DNA of 64,000 bases from NCBI RefSeq assembly GCF_030433435.1, contig NZ_JANRHH010000019.1:1-64000 (forward strand), written 5' to 3'. A program made the position numbers and the translations under genes. The stretch is from Polycladomyces subterraneus. Its GTDB lineage: Bacteria; Bacillota; Bacilli; Thermoactinomycetales; JIR-001. Shown here piece after piece: positions 51,490 through 60,661 of the stretch (its first letter is position 1; each line of letters opens with the position of its first letter). Under the pieces are notes generated by a model. The model was not told the origin of the DNA. It saw only the letters and a list, made by a program, of their open reading frames with translations, and did not search any database.

Positions 51490-52009
51490 TCAAACACGGT
51501 TCAGAGAAGCATAGGATTGCGCCATGGATCGGGTGTACATTTCTACTACATTTCCGTCTGGATCTTTGAAATAGAGCGCCCGGTATTCCGGTTCAAATTG
51601 GCCGGATGGTAACGGGAATGCCGAGCGATTGCAACTGTTCAAAGGTGCAGTCGAAATCTTCTTCCTCAATATACAGGGCAAAATGTACATGTTTGCCACC
51701 CTCATCATACAATTCAGGAGACGGCCAGGAGGTCACGGGTTGTTCCATGATCCGGCGTTCCTCTGGTGTCCACTTCCGGGGAAGCCACAATCCCAACCGT
51801 GTGTTTCCCCCGACATAAAGCCAAGTTGCCCAGACATACGGGTGTTGGCGACTCACGAATTGCTCCGCTTGGAAACCGCTCGTACCGGGCTCCCACTTCC
51901 ATTGATCCACGACGGGAAACCCGAGCACTTCTGACCAGAAGTGTACGGCCCGGTCCATATCCGCCACTTCCAGTACCAATTCCGATACGCCTTTGACGGG
52001 AAGTTTCAT
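51490..52009 (-). pseudogene. VOC-family (glyoxalase-like) protein with a 3' frameshift
   Basis: Starts MKLPVKGVSELVLEVADMDR, the first beta-alpha-beta-beta unit of a VOC/bleomycin-resistance fold, and continues through HVHFALYIEEEDFDCTFEQL. Near 51597 the frame breaks: the first frame stops after VTIRPI, while the adjacent frame carries QFEPEYRALYFKDPDGNVVE with the conserved final metal-ligand Glu. Without the shift the protein would be about 170 aa. GGAGGG precedes the ATG. A 1-base indel or sequence error explains it. Confidence 0.78.
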
Positions 52010-52214
52010 TGGCGATCCCTCCGGAACCCTGTTATATCATGATAGGCAATGAAAGATTACCCACTTTTTATAATTGATAAACATCATTGTTTTGAAAATG
52101 CTGCTCCACATCAAAATTCCCTTCCTTCATACGGTCTGTACGACAAATTATGATAAAATTTTTAAGAATATTCAGGTAGAATGGAAATAGCCGTCAAAAA
52201 AAGGAGGGGAGTAC

Positions 52215-55079
52215 ATGAAACGTTGGGGTAAATGGCTGGGCATATGGATGGCCGTCTTGCTGGCCGTTTCCGGCATCAGCCTGCCCGCTCGGGCGGAAAC
52301 GCCGTCAGCGGACCAGCGATTGGATGCGACGCTCAAACACTACGTAGCCGAACTGCAAGAAAATCCCGAGACCCGGGGGATGTTGGTTGGTTACGAGGTG
52401 GTATCACTTGACCGTAACCAAACCTTGTCGGCACTGCGGGAGCACAACACGTTTGTGCCGGGATCCACAGTGAAACTGTTGTTGGCCGCGGCGGCAGTGG
52501 ATCGTTGGTCTGGGGATGCGAAGATCCCTACGGAGTTGTGGCTGGACGGAACCCTCAGCCCCGGCGGGGTCTTCCGGGGGAATGTATGGCTCAAGGGATA
52601 TGGCGACCCTTCATTGGACGAAAGGCAGTTGCGAAAGCTGGCAAAAGCGCTTGCGGACCGGGGTATCCGCAAGGTGGAAGGGAATATCGGTGTTGATGAC
52701 CGGTACTTCGATCGGGTGCGACTGGGCACCAGCTGGATGTGGGATGACGAACCGTATCCGATCAGCGCACAGATCGGGGCGTTATCGGTGGATCAAAATA
52801 CAGTACGCGTGCAAGTGACACCAGGACACCATGCAGGACAAGCCCCTCGTGTGACGGTATCACCCGCACCAGATTATGTGCAGGTGATCAATCGGGCTCA
52901 GACGGTGGAGGGAGACCAACAGCAGCTGACCATCACACGGACTCGCGCCAAAAATGAGATCGTCGTCACCGGTACGATCGGAGAGGAACATACAGGTGTC
53001 ACGGTAAGAAGAACGGTGGAAGAACCGGATTTGTTCACCGGTTGGGTGTTCAAGGAACAGATGAGCCAGGTGGGCATTCGCTTTTCTTCTGCCACCCAGG
53101 TGGTATCCGGTGAATTGCCCACCTCCGCCGAACTCGTATCACAAACGACTTCTCCGCCTGTGGACCGGTTATTACAGCGTACAATCAAGACTGGCGACAA
53201 CTTTTACGCGGAAATGTTGCTCAAGCGGCTGGGGGCGACGGAAAAGGGAGTTGGCAGTGCGGAAGCAGGGATCGAAGCGATTCGAACCTTCGCCTCGCAT
53301 GTGGGAGTGGACATCGACTTTCGTCAAGTGGACGGGTCCGGTTTGTCCCGTCAGGACGTGGTAGCGCCCCATCACTTGATCCAGTTGTTAACGGCGATGG
53401 ACAAGCATCCAGCGCGGGAGCGATTCTGGTCGTTTTTACCCGTGGCGGGTGTGGACGGGACGCTGAAAAACCGCATGACGGGAACACCTGCGGAAAATAA
53501 CGTACGGGCCAAAACCGGCGGGGAATTCGGTCTGACTGGCATCACCACGTCCCGTTCCGGGGAACGACTGGCCTTTGCCGTTTTGATCAGAGGTACCAAG
53601 GAAAAGGCGCTGTCCAAAGCGTTTCAGGATCGTATCGCGGTGGCGGCGACCACGTATCCGGATTTGCCCGATCCCGGGGAGTTGCCACCGGAGGACGCCT
53701 ATTTGTTGACGGAACGGTTGAACCCGCTGTTGGATGCCGAACCCTACCGGGGAGTCGTCAGCGGGGTGATGGTGGAGTCGCTGGATCGCGGGGATGTTCT
53801 GTTTGAACGGAACGGTTCTGCCCTGCTGACGCCCGCCTCCAACGCCAAATTGTTTACCTCGTCTGCGGCGTTGGGGTTGTTGGGACCGGACGCTCGTCTG
53901 CATACACGGCTGTTTCGAACTGGCCCGATTCAGGATGGTGTGCTGAATGGGGATCTGATTCTGCAAGGGGGAGGAGACCCCACCTTGGCCACGGAAGGTG
54001 CGCTCCGTGTGCAGGATGGCCCCACGATTGAACAGATGGTGAAGGATATCCAAGCCGCGGGGATCAAGCGGATCACTGGCAGCGTGATCGTCGACACCAC
54101 GGCGTTTTCGGACGATGTGTACGGTCGTGGATGGGCGTGGGACGACGAGAACGGATCCTACCAGCCGCAAATCACAGCATTGTCTGTCAACCGGGGAACC
54201 GTTCGGCTGGACTACCTGCCCGGCGGGCAAGCGGGTGATCCAATCAGGCTTAGCTTGACACCACAGACGCGCTATGTCCGTGTGATCAACACTGCCGTCA
54301 CCGGTCCTGCTGGCTCTGAAAACACGCTGTCCATCTCCCGTGATCGGGGAACCAACACGATCCGGGTATCGGGCAGTTTGCCCCTGGATTTTCAGGGGGA
54401 CTACACGCGTGTTCCCGTGGAAAACCCGCATTTGTATACGGGTGAAGTATTGCGCGAGCAATTGGAAAAAGCGGGCGTTGTTTTTGACCAACCTGGTTCA
54501 GCACAGGCGGGAGCGGTGCCGCAGGGGGCAGAACTGGTCCGCGATTATCCGTCTCCGTCGATGTCTGAGATCGTTCGCTATATGAACAAAAACAGCGACA
54601 ATTTTTATGCTGAGATGTTGATTCGGGTACTCGGACTGTATAAAGAGGGAGCGGGCACAGCACAGGCCGGCGTGGAAGCGGTCAACACCTACCTGCGTCA
54701 GTTGGGATTGAACTTTCAGCCGGATTTGGTCGACGGTTCCGGTTTGAGCAGACAGGATCAATTGTCCGCTGAGGAGTTGGTGCAACTGTTGATGGCCGTT
54801 TCCCATTCTCCCGTCGCGGTTCCGTTCACCGATTCGCTTCCCGTGGCCGGTGTCGACGGCACATTGCAGAGTAGAATGCGCAATACTGCAGCGGCCAACA
54901 ACCTGAGAGCCAAAACGGGTTCGCTGACCGATGTGAGCGCCTTGTCGGGGTATGTGCGGACCAAGGATGGGGAACGGTTGGTGTTTTCGATGATCATGAA
55001 CGGATACACCGCCGGTTCGCTTCGCCAGTTGCAGGATCAGATCGGTGTGACGCTGGCCGAATTCCAACGAGGGGAGTAA
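52215..55079 (+). CDS. Double-module PBP4-type D-Ala-D-Ala carboxypeptidase (S13)
   Basis: A 954-aa secreted protein: signal peptide (about 1-27, cut near ARA-ET), then two complete S13/DacB modules (about 30-485 and 500-950). Module 2 has all penicillin-binding motifs: Ser542-NAK, Ser794-Asp-Asn796 and Lys900-Thr-Gly. Module 1 keeps Ser84-TVK and Lys433-Thr-Gly, but its SxN site reads Gly327-Asp-Asn. Normal DacB is about 480 aa, so this is a tandem duplication. It trims or cross-checks peptidoglycan outside the membrane. AAGGAGGGG precedes the ATG; a GHL10 hydrolase gene follows 7 bases later. Confidence 0.92.
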   Translation: MKRWGKWLGIWMAVLLAVSGISLPARAETPSADQRLDATLKHYVAELQENPETRGMLVGYEVVSLDRNQTLSALREHNTFVPGSTVKLLLAAAAVDRWSGDAKIPTELWLDGTLSPGGVFRGNVWLKGYGDPSLDERQLRKLAKALADRGIRKVEGNIGVDDRYFDRVRLGTSWMWDDEPYPISAQIGALSVDQNTVRVQVTPGHHAGQAPRVTVSPAPDYVQVINRAQTVEGDQQQLTITRTRAKNEIVVTGTIGEEHTGVTVRRTVEEPDLFTGWVFKEQMSQVGIRFSSATQVVSGELPTSAELVSQTTSPPVDRLLQRTIKTGDNFYAEMLLKRLGATEKGVGSAEAGIEAIRTFASHVGVDIDFRQVDGSGLSRQDVVAPHHLIQLLTAMDKHPARERFWSFLPVAGVDGTLKNRMTGTPAENNVRAKTGGEFGLTGITTSRSGERLAFAVLIRGTKEKALSKAFQDRIAVAATTYPDLPDPGELPPEDAYLLTERLNPLLDAEPYRGVVSGVMVESLDRGDVLFERNGSALLTPASNAKLFTSSAALGLLGPDARLHTRLFRTGPIQDGVLNGDLILQGGGDPTLATEGALRVQDGPTIEQMVKDIQAAGIKRITGSVIVDTTAFSDDVYGRGWAWDDENGSYQPQITALSVNRGTVRLDYLPGGQAGDPIRLSLTPQTRYVRVINTAVTGPAGSENTLSISRDRGTNTIRVSGSLPLDFQGDYTRVPVENPHLYTGEVLREQLEKAGVVFDQPGSAQAGAVPQGAELVRDYPSPSMSEIVRYMNKNSDNFYAEMLIRVLGLYKEGAGTAQAGVEAVNTYLRQLGLNFQPDLVDGSGLSRQDQLSAEELVQLLMAVSHSPVAVPFTDSLPVAGVDGTLQSRMRNTAAANNLRAKTGSLTDVSALSGYVRTKDGERLVFSMIMNGYTAGSLRQLQDQIGVTLAEFQRGE

Positions 55080-55085
55080 TGCGAG

Positions 55086-56585
55086 ATGCGCATGCGCAAA
55101 TGGTTTGTCTGTCTGTCCCTGTTCGGTTGGCTGTGGATGTCGCTGGTGCCGCAACCGGCTCGTGCGGACTCACCACCTCGGGAATTTCGCGCATTTTGGG
55201 TGGATGCGTTTCATGACGGATTCAAAACGCCTGCACAAGTGGACAAGCTGATCGCTGACGTGCAGAAGTCACATGCGAACGCGGTCATCGTGCAGGTGCG
55301 TAGGCGAGGAGATGCGTATTTCAACAAAGCGCTGGAACCCCGTACCGAAGATCCCGCGTTGCAACCGGGGTTCGACGCATTGGCCTACCTAATCGAAAAG
55401 GCACATCAAGCCCGGCCGCGGATCGAAGTACATGCCTGGTTGGCCACCTTGCCGATCTGGAATTCAGCCACTCCGCCCAAGTCGCCCCAACACGTGTTCA
55501 ACACACATGGTCCCTCGGCCCAAGGGCGGGACTATTGGCTGATGAACCGGGTTGACGGGGTCAACCGGGATGGTGCCAACTATGTGTTGGACCCGGGACA
55601 CCCGGACGCGTTGGATTACACCGTGGAACAATATCTCAACGTCGTCCGCCAATACGACGTGGACGGCATTCATCTGGACCTAGTGCGATATATGGGTCCG
55701 GAGTGGGGTTACAATCCCGTCAGCGTGGAGCGGTTCCAACAACAGACGGGAACCTCGGGCTTGCCCGATCCGCAGGACGAACGGTGGAAAGCGTGGCGCC
55801 GCGAACAAGTCACCTTTTTGATGCGCAAAGTCTATTTGAAAGCGATCGCCATCCGTCCCGACATCAAGGTGTCCGCCGCGGTGATCGCCTGGGGGGCAGG
55901 ACCCTCTACTCCTGAAGCATACCGGCAATCCGCCCCTTATACACAGGTGATGCAGGATTGGGACGGTTGGTTGCAAAAGGGATTTATCGACATGGCCATC
56001 CCCATGAACTATGACCGGGAACACGTAGATTCGCAAAAATTATGGTATGATCAATGGATTGAGTGGGAAAAGGATCACCAGTATGGTCGGCAGATCGTGA
56101 TCGGTCCGGGTGTATATCTCAATGCCATCTCCGGGTCGTTGGCGCAGATCAAACGGGCGCAAATGCCTTCAGCCAATGGCAATCGCGCCGCAGGGGTCAG
56201 TTTGTACAGCTATGCGGAAACCAACAAGGACAGCTTGCCCAACGACACATTATACACGTCGTTGTCGCAACCCAATTCGTACGGAGAGCCGGTGTTTGCC
56301 GAACAGGCGGAGATTCCGGACATGCCGTGGAAATCCCGCCCCACCAAAGGATATTTGATGGGAAACGTAACGGATGCCAAGGGACAACCGGTAGACGGTG
56401 TGACGGTGGAGATCAAGGGGCAAGGCTTGAACCGTTATGAAAGCAAGACTGACGGGAGCGGATTTTTCGGTCTGTCTGACTTGCCTCCTGGTTATTATCT
56501 GGTGAAGGTGGATGGCGCGGTGCCGAAACTGGTCAAAGTGAAAGCTGGCCGGGTGACGGAGACGGATTTGCAGATGAAAAAGTGA
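55086..56585 (+). CDS. GHL10-family glycoside hydrolase (YngK-like) with C-terminal carboxypeptidase-regulatory domain
   Basis: A 499-aa exported protein: signal peptide (MRMRKWFVCLSLFGWLWMSL to about ARA), a GHL10/DUF187 TIM-barrel (about 30-400; EFRAFWVDAFHDGFKTPAQV, DVDGIHLDLVRYMG, IDMAIPMNYDRE) and an Ig-like carboxypeptidase-regulatory domain (about 420-499; GNVTDAKGQPVDGVTVEIKG). Relatives act on cell-wall glycans. It is co-transcribed with the PBP4-like gene, which fits a joint wall-remodelling role. The regulatory domain may mediate wall contact or stability. A terminator follows. Confidence 0.9.
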   Translation: MRMRKWFVCLSLFGWLWMSLVPQPARADSPPREFRAFWVDAFHDGFKTPAQVDKLIADVQKSHANAVIVQVRRRGDAYFNKALEPRTEDPALQPGFDALAYLIEKAHQARPRIEVHAWLATLPIWNSATPPKSPQHVFNTHGPSAQGRDYWLMNRVDGVNRDGANYVLDPGHPDALDYTVEQYLNVVRQYDVDGIHLDLVRYMGPEWGYNPVSVERFQQQTGTSGLPDPQDERWKAWRREQVTFLMRKVYLKAIAIRPDIKVSAAVIAWGAGPSTPEAYRQSAPYTQVMQDWDGWLQKGFIDMAIPMNYDREHVDSQKLWYDQWIEWEKDHQYGRQIVIGPGVYLNAISGSLAQIKRAQMPSANGNRAAGVSLYSYAETNKDSLPNDTLYTSLSQPNSYGEPVFAEQAEIPDMPWKSRPTKGYLMGNVTDAKGQPVDGVTVEIKGQGLNRYESKTDGSGFFGLSDLPPGYYLVKVDGAVPKLVKVKAGRVTETDLQMKK

Positions 56586-56594
56586 AAGGGGAAT

Positions 56595-56632
56595 GGCAGC
56601 CCTCCGACCGGAGGGCTGCCTCTCTTCTTCTT
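56595..56632 (+). terminator. Terminator of the cell-wall operon
   Basis: GGCAGCCCTCCG-ACCG... with GAGGGCTGCC, followed by TCTCTTCTTCTTC. Confidence 0.85.
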
Positions 56633-56864
56633 CAAATGGACTCAACAAGCTCGATGGGAGTTTCTCCTCACCCCGAAAGTTATCCTACAACATGCCCAAT
56701 GTGGCCCATTCGATCTAGTTTTAAACAGTAACAATCACTACTATTTCCAACGGTTGATGATCGTTACATTTCCTCAAATTGATAGAAGGGATTTTTTGCA
56801 AAATAACGAATGAACCTATGACCCGCACATAAACCTCATAGAAACGGACAAAGGGGGATTGGGG

Positions 56865-58160
56865 ATGTGGCTATCTGATGCTCCCAATCGTTTGTACGGT
56901 TCAGCGGATTGGGAACGGCGGTTTTCCCATCCGGAGCGCTCCGCTGAGGAACCGCGGGACGAGTTCGAAAGGGATTACGGTCGTATCGTACACAGTGCGG
57001 CCTTTCGGCGAATGCAATCCAAAACGCAGGTGATCGGGACCGGGGTGAGCGATTTTCCCCGCACCCGGTTGACACATTCGATGGAAGTGGCGCAGATTGC
57101 CCGTGGGATCGCCATTGCGCTCAACCGACACTCCCCCTTGTTGCAGCCGGACCGGAAGATTGATACCTCGCTGATTGAAGCGGCGGCGCTGGCTCACGAT
57201 TTGGGTCATCCCCCGTTTGGCCATCAGGGAGAGCGTGCGTTGGATGCCTGCATGCGGGAACACGGCGGTTTCGAAAGCAACGCTCATACGTTTCGCCTTT
57301 TGACCCGACTGGAAGGGAAGCCGCCGGAAGGATTGAACGTGACCCGGGCGCTGCTGTTATCCATTTTGAAATATCCCATTGTATACGATGATGCCTGCAA
57401 TCCGCAGGCAACCTCTTTCCCGCCCAAAGCGGGCCTGTTTGCGGAGGATCGGGAAGCGTTCGAGTGGGTTCTGCGTCCGTTCAACGATGACGACCTCGCT
57501 CATTTCCTGCAAATGGAGCATTCCGACGAGAATCGCCATGCACGAACGCTCAACAGGACGCTGGAATGCTCCATCATCGAAATCGCCGATGATATCGCTT
57601 ATGCGACACACGATTTGGAGGACGCGCTCAATTTGCGGATGGTGGACGTGGAGCCGATCCGCCAACTGATCGAACGGGATCAATTGCACGAAGCCTACCC
57701 GGGATTGAAAAAAGCAGTGGACTTGCTGCGGGATTTTCGCTCCCGGGACGATGATTTCAAATCGAAGTTGAAGCATATGTTTGCCTATTTAATCGATGCA
57801 TTCGTCCGTCACGTCCAACTGCGACAGGTGCCGGGCGTCACGTCCGACCGTTTGCGATGGACCGCTGATCTGCCTGACGAATTGCGGAGATTGTGCGCTG
57901 ACCTCAAAAATCTCGTCAAAGAGGAAGTGATCGATTCCGACACGGTGCAAACAGTGGAATGGAAAGGACAATACATCGTTCGCAAATTGTATGAAGCGTT
58001 TTTGCAGGAACCCAAACTACTCCCCAAAAAGGACCGCCAACTGGCCGAAGAAGGGAAGAAGGAACGCGTCGTATGTGATCACATCGCGGGTATGACCGAT
58101 TCCTACGCGTGGAAGACCTATGCCAAATTGTACGGGATCAGTCAGCGCTTTTTTGACTGA
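56865..58160 (+). CDS. dGTPase-family dNTP triphosphohydrolase (HD domain)
   Basis: A 431-aa HD-superfamily enzyme that splits dNTPs into nucleoside and triphosphate. N-terminal RDYGRIVHSAAFRRMQSKTQ is the family hallmark; HD metal ligands are in RLTHSMEVAQIARG, AALAHDLGHPPFGHQGE and IEIADDIAYATHDLEDAL. These proteins control dNTP pools and some act against phages. The ATG at 56865 is 7 bases after GGGGG; an in-frame TTG two codons earlier is too close to that site. Stand-alone gene. Confidence 0.93.
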   Translation: MWLSDAPNRLYGSADWERRFSHPERSAEEPRDEFERDYGRIVHSAAFRRMQSKTQVIGTGVSDFPRTRLTHSMEVAQIARGIAIALNRHSPLLQPDRKIDTSLIEAAALAHDLGHPPFGHQGERALDACMREHGGFESNAHTFRLLTRLEGKPPEGLNVTRALLLSILKYPIVYDDACNPQATSFPPKAGLFAEDREAFEWVLRPFNDDDLAHFLQMEHSDENRHARTLNRTLECSIIEIADDIAYATHDLEDALNLRMVDVEPIRQLIERDQLHEAYPGLKKAVDLLRDFRSRDDDFKSKLKHMFAYLIDAFVRHVQLRQVPGVTSDRLRWTADLPDELRRLCADLKNLVKEEVIDSDTVQTVEWKGQYIVRKLYEAFLQEPKLLPKKDRQLAEEGKKERVVCDHIAGMTDSYAWKTYAKLYGISQRFFD

Positions 58161-58387
58161 ATGGCCCCTCATCGGGGATGAGGCTATTGACAAAGTCGCG
58201 GGTTCCGATTCCCCATCTCGTAGCAATAGCTAGAGTCGCGCGACGGGAAACGGCACACCCGGGAATCACGAGGAAACGATGTTGTCATCACACTCTCCCC
58301 CTGTTTGGGGCTTTTGTTTTGCGTATCGCGTTTTCATTGGAAGGTGATAGGAAAAGATGATCGCATGAGTGTCGGAGGTGAAATGCA

Positions 58388-58807
58388 TTGTACCAGCGTT
58401 TTGCATTGATCTTGACGGTTGGTCTGTTGACGGCGGCCGTCGGTGCTTGGACGGTGACACAGTGGCAGGGAAAAACGGTGAACGGAGAAACCTGGATTTT
58501 GCAGGGCACGTTGAGATACTTGGACTTAGAAGGCGGTTGCTGGGTGCTGGAGGATGACACAGGGAAACGATTTCAGCTGGTTGGATTGCCCCCCTCACTG
58601 TTGCAAAACGGTGTTCGCTTGCGACTGGAAGTAAAAAAAGCGGAGCGCATGATGGGGAAATGTCAGACAGGGGAATTTGTCCGTGTATTGCGCGTACTTC
58701 AGGTTCAAGCGTCCCAAAACTCAACTGTCACGGACAAAAATCGACGGCGAAATCTCCCTCATTTCACCCGTGGGAGAAGTGGGGAGAATGTGGTACAATC
58801 GTCTTAA
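58388..58807 (+). CDS. Signal-anchored small protein, possible OB-fold, unknown
   Basis: A 139-aa protein with a hydrophobic N-terminus (FALILTVGLLTAAVGAW, about 5-21) acting as signal peptide or anchor. It is followed by a beta-rich segment (TWILQGTLRYLDLEGGCWVLED, given here in part, to LRLEVKK) that could be an OB-like barrel, and a basic, Ser/Asn-rich tail. The TTG start is supported by GGAGGTG seven bases upstream. No family recognised with confidence; extracytoplasmic location is inferred. Confidence 0.6.
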   Translation: MYQRFALILTVGLLTAAVGAWTVTQWQGKTVNGETWILQGTLRYLDLEGGCWVLEDDTGKRFQLVGLPPSLLQNGVRLRLEVKKAERMMGKCQTGEFVRVLRVLQVQASQNSTVTDKNRRRNLPHFTRGRSGENVVQSS

Positions 58808-58992
58808 ATCACTTTTCGAACCGGCAAAAGCCGTTCATGATTACCATATCGACAGAATCTGGAGTATGGCAAGAAAAAACAGATAGAATCCAAAAATATC
58901 TGAAAACTGTTCGGGTATCAGACAAATTCCCTGGATCACTGAAAATGACAGCAAAGCTTGTCGGATTCTTGATTGTGGGGGGTGAGGAGAAA

Positions 58993-59358
58993 ATGGATAC
59001 CCAGCGGGAGACCCGGCCGCAGGAATTGGGAGACATATTGCCCTTTATCGACAAAAGTGTACGGGAGTTATACCGGTTTGAGCCGGGGCAGGATCCCGCG
59101 CCGATCCGGTTGTTACTGGGGAGAGTCCAGCAAGTGCAGGAAACCCTGCATCGACGGAATTTAACCAAACGCTACCCCCAGTTGCACGAAGTGGTTTGCT
59201 TCCTTTACTTGTGTTGCTTCAGTGTCGTTCATCTTGGTGGTGAGTCGTTTCACACTTACCGGGAGGAAGTGAAATTGCGCTATAAGGGATTACTGCGGAG
59301 CCTCTACTTCTTTTTCCGTCGCCCGCGCGTCACGAAAAAATGTATGAACCAATATTGA
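58993..59358 (+). CDS. Conserved-looking small helical protein, unknown
   Basis: A 121-aa protein beginning MDTQRETRPQELGDILPFID, mostly helical, with VVCFLYLCCFSVVHLGGESF as a hydrophobic central stretch and a very basic end (SLYFFFRRPRVTKKC). The ATG at 58993 follows GGTGAGGAG; longer upstream forms in the same frame cross the previous gene's end and lack a binding site. Function unknown. It sits between an unknown anchored protein and an amidase gene. Confidence 0.55.
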   Translation: MDTQRETRPQELGDILPFIDKSVRELYRFEPGQDPAPIRLLLGRVQQVQETLHRRNLTKRYPQLHEVVCFLYLCCFSVVHLGGESFHTYREEVKLRYKGLLRSLYFFFRRPRVTKKCMNQY

Positions 59359-59363
59359 ACATC

Positions 59364-59392
59364 CACCATGGTCAATGGCCGTGGTTTTTGTT
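59364..59392 (+). terminator. Possible weak terminator
   Basis: CCACCATGG-TCAA-TGGCCGTGG, a stem with mismatches, followed by TTTTTGTTT, six bases after the upstream stop. Confidence 0.45.
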
Positions 59393-59419
59393 TGAATGGA
59401 GAAAAAGGGGGAACAAAGG

Positions 59420-60232
59420 ATGCGCATTTCATTGGTACAAATGGATATCGCGTGGGGTGACCCGAAAATAAACCGGCAACAGGCGGAAGAATGGATTCGT
59501 CGGGCGGCGGAACGGGAGCAGGCAGATGTGGTCGTACTGCCAGAGATGTGGAACACAGGTTATGCGTTGGATCGTTTGGAAGATTGTGCTGATCGGGGCG
59601 AGCTGGTGGAATGGATGGCGTCGACGGCAGCGCGATACCATGTTCATTTGGTGGGAGGATCAATCGCCGAAAAAAAAGCGGACCGTTTTTGGAACACCGC
59701 TTACATTTTCGACCGGAATGGTAAACAAGTGTCCCGGTATTCCAAGGTGCATTTGTTCCGGTTGATGGATGAGGAAAAATATTTGCATGCGGGGGATCAG
59801 CGGGTTTCATTTTCCCTTGAATCACACCGCGCGGGCGTGATGATCTGCTATGACATCCGTTTTCCCGAATTGGCACGTTCCTTGGCGTTGGACGGAGCGG
59901 ATATCTTGTTCATTCCTGCCGAGTGGCCGCTTCCGCGCCTGACACACTGGCGGCTGATGAACCAGGCGCGCGCCGTAGAGAATCAGTTGTACGTCGTGGC
60001 ATGCAACCGGGTGGGTGTCGGCGGTCGGGATGTGTTTGGCGGGCACTCCATGGTGGTCGATCCCTGGGGAGATATCCTGGTCGAAGGCGGGGAAGAGGAA
60101 GAGTTGCTGACGGTGGAGATCGATCTCGCTGAAGTGACGCGCATCCGGCGGAAGATTCCGGTGTTTGAAGATCGTATGCCCGACGTGTACCGGATCTTGG
60201 GGAGAGATCAGGACGGAGATGCAGAATCCTGA
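59420..60232 (+). CDS. Nitrilase-superfamily hydrolase, omega-amidase (YafV/MtnU-like)
   Basis: A 270-aa cytoplasmic amidohydrolase with the triad Glu42 (VVLPEMWNTGYAL), Lys109 (RYSKVHLFRL) and Cys143 (VMICYDIRFPEL). The pattern MWNTGY and the length fit omega-amidases, which hydrolyse alpha-ketoglutaramate or ketomethylthiobutyramide-type products of transaminases and serve methionine salvage or metabolite repair. No mtn genes are adjacent. The ATG at 59420 follows AAAGGGGG. It is clearly distinct from the permease-linked amidohydrolase at 13230. Confidence 0.9.
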   Translation: MRISLVQMDIAWGDPKINRQQAEEWIRRAAEREQADVVVLPEMWNTGYALDRLEDCADRGELVEWMASTAARYHVHLVGGSIAEKKADRFWNTAYIFDRNGKQVSRYSKVHLFRLMDEEKYLHAGDQRVSFSLESHRAGVMICYDIRFPELARSLALDGADILFIPAEWPLPRLTHWRLMNQARAVENQLYVVACNRVGVGGRDVFGGHSMVVDPWGDILVEGGEEEELLTVEIDLAEVTRIRRKIPVFEDRMPDVYRILGRDQDGDAES

Positions 60233-60568
60233 CCGCCCCATGTTGGACAGGCGGTGTGGGTTTCCGGCTGGGGAGTGTCTGGTCATTCCGGAGGTGGCAC
60301 ATGTTTTTCTCGGGAGAGCGTGCCCAAGCCATGCCGAGCGAAGACCCGGGAAGCGCAGGAACATAGGATCGGGTAATTTCCTTTAAGCGAATCGTAATTT
60401 GACCGGTCTGCGCTCCAGGTCTGAAGCAACCAGGATCTGCTTCCATGAGGGCACGGGTGGAGCAAGACGGGAAAGCCGTGAGGATCGTACTCACCAGACA
60501 AGCCTATTTTCAGGTCCGGAGAGGGATTTTTTCAACGAGTGATTGGATGGATTGTGGGTAGCCTATGA
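60233..60568. other. 336-bp spacer, nothing recognised
   Basis: No gene, RNA family or terminator was recognised. A plus-strand frame reading MRARVEQDGKAVRIVLTRQA near 60447 has no binding site and may be debris. The motif CAGGTCCGGA near 60515 is only a chance echo of SRP RNA. Confidence 0.4.
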
Positions 60569-60597
60569 TTGACAGAATGGGGTCCATTCGGTATGAT
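60569..60597 (+). promoter_or_regulatory. Strong sigma-A promoter with palindrome in the spacer
   Basis: TTGACA (60569-60574), exactly 17 bases, TATGAT (60592-60597). The spacer is the palindrome GAATGG-GGT-CCATTC, a probable repressor site for the amino acid importer. Confidence 0.8.
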
Positions 60598-60661
60598 GAT
60601 CATCGTATCCTTAACCGTAAATACCTACCTGACAACTAGGTTTTGAGGGAGCGATCGGAAA

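Noticed and set aside
58660-58992. A longer N-terminus for the 121-aa protein at 58993
   Set aside because: The extension overlaps the preceding gene, has no binding site and no domain, whereas ATG 58993 follows GGTGAGGAG.
60505-60530. CAGGTCCGGAGAGGGA, like the SRP RNA apical loop
   Set aside because: No complementary stem and no flanking SRP RNA structure.
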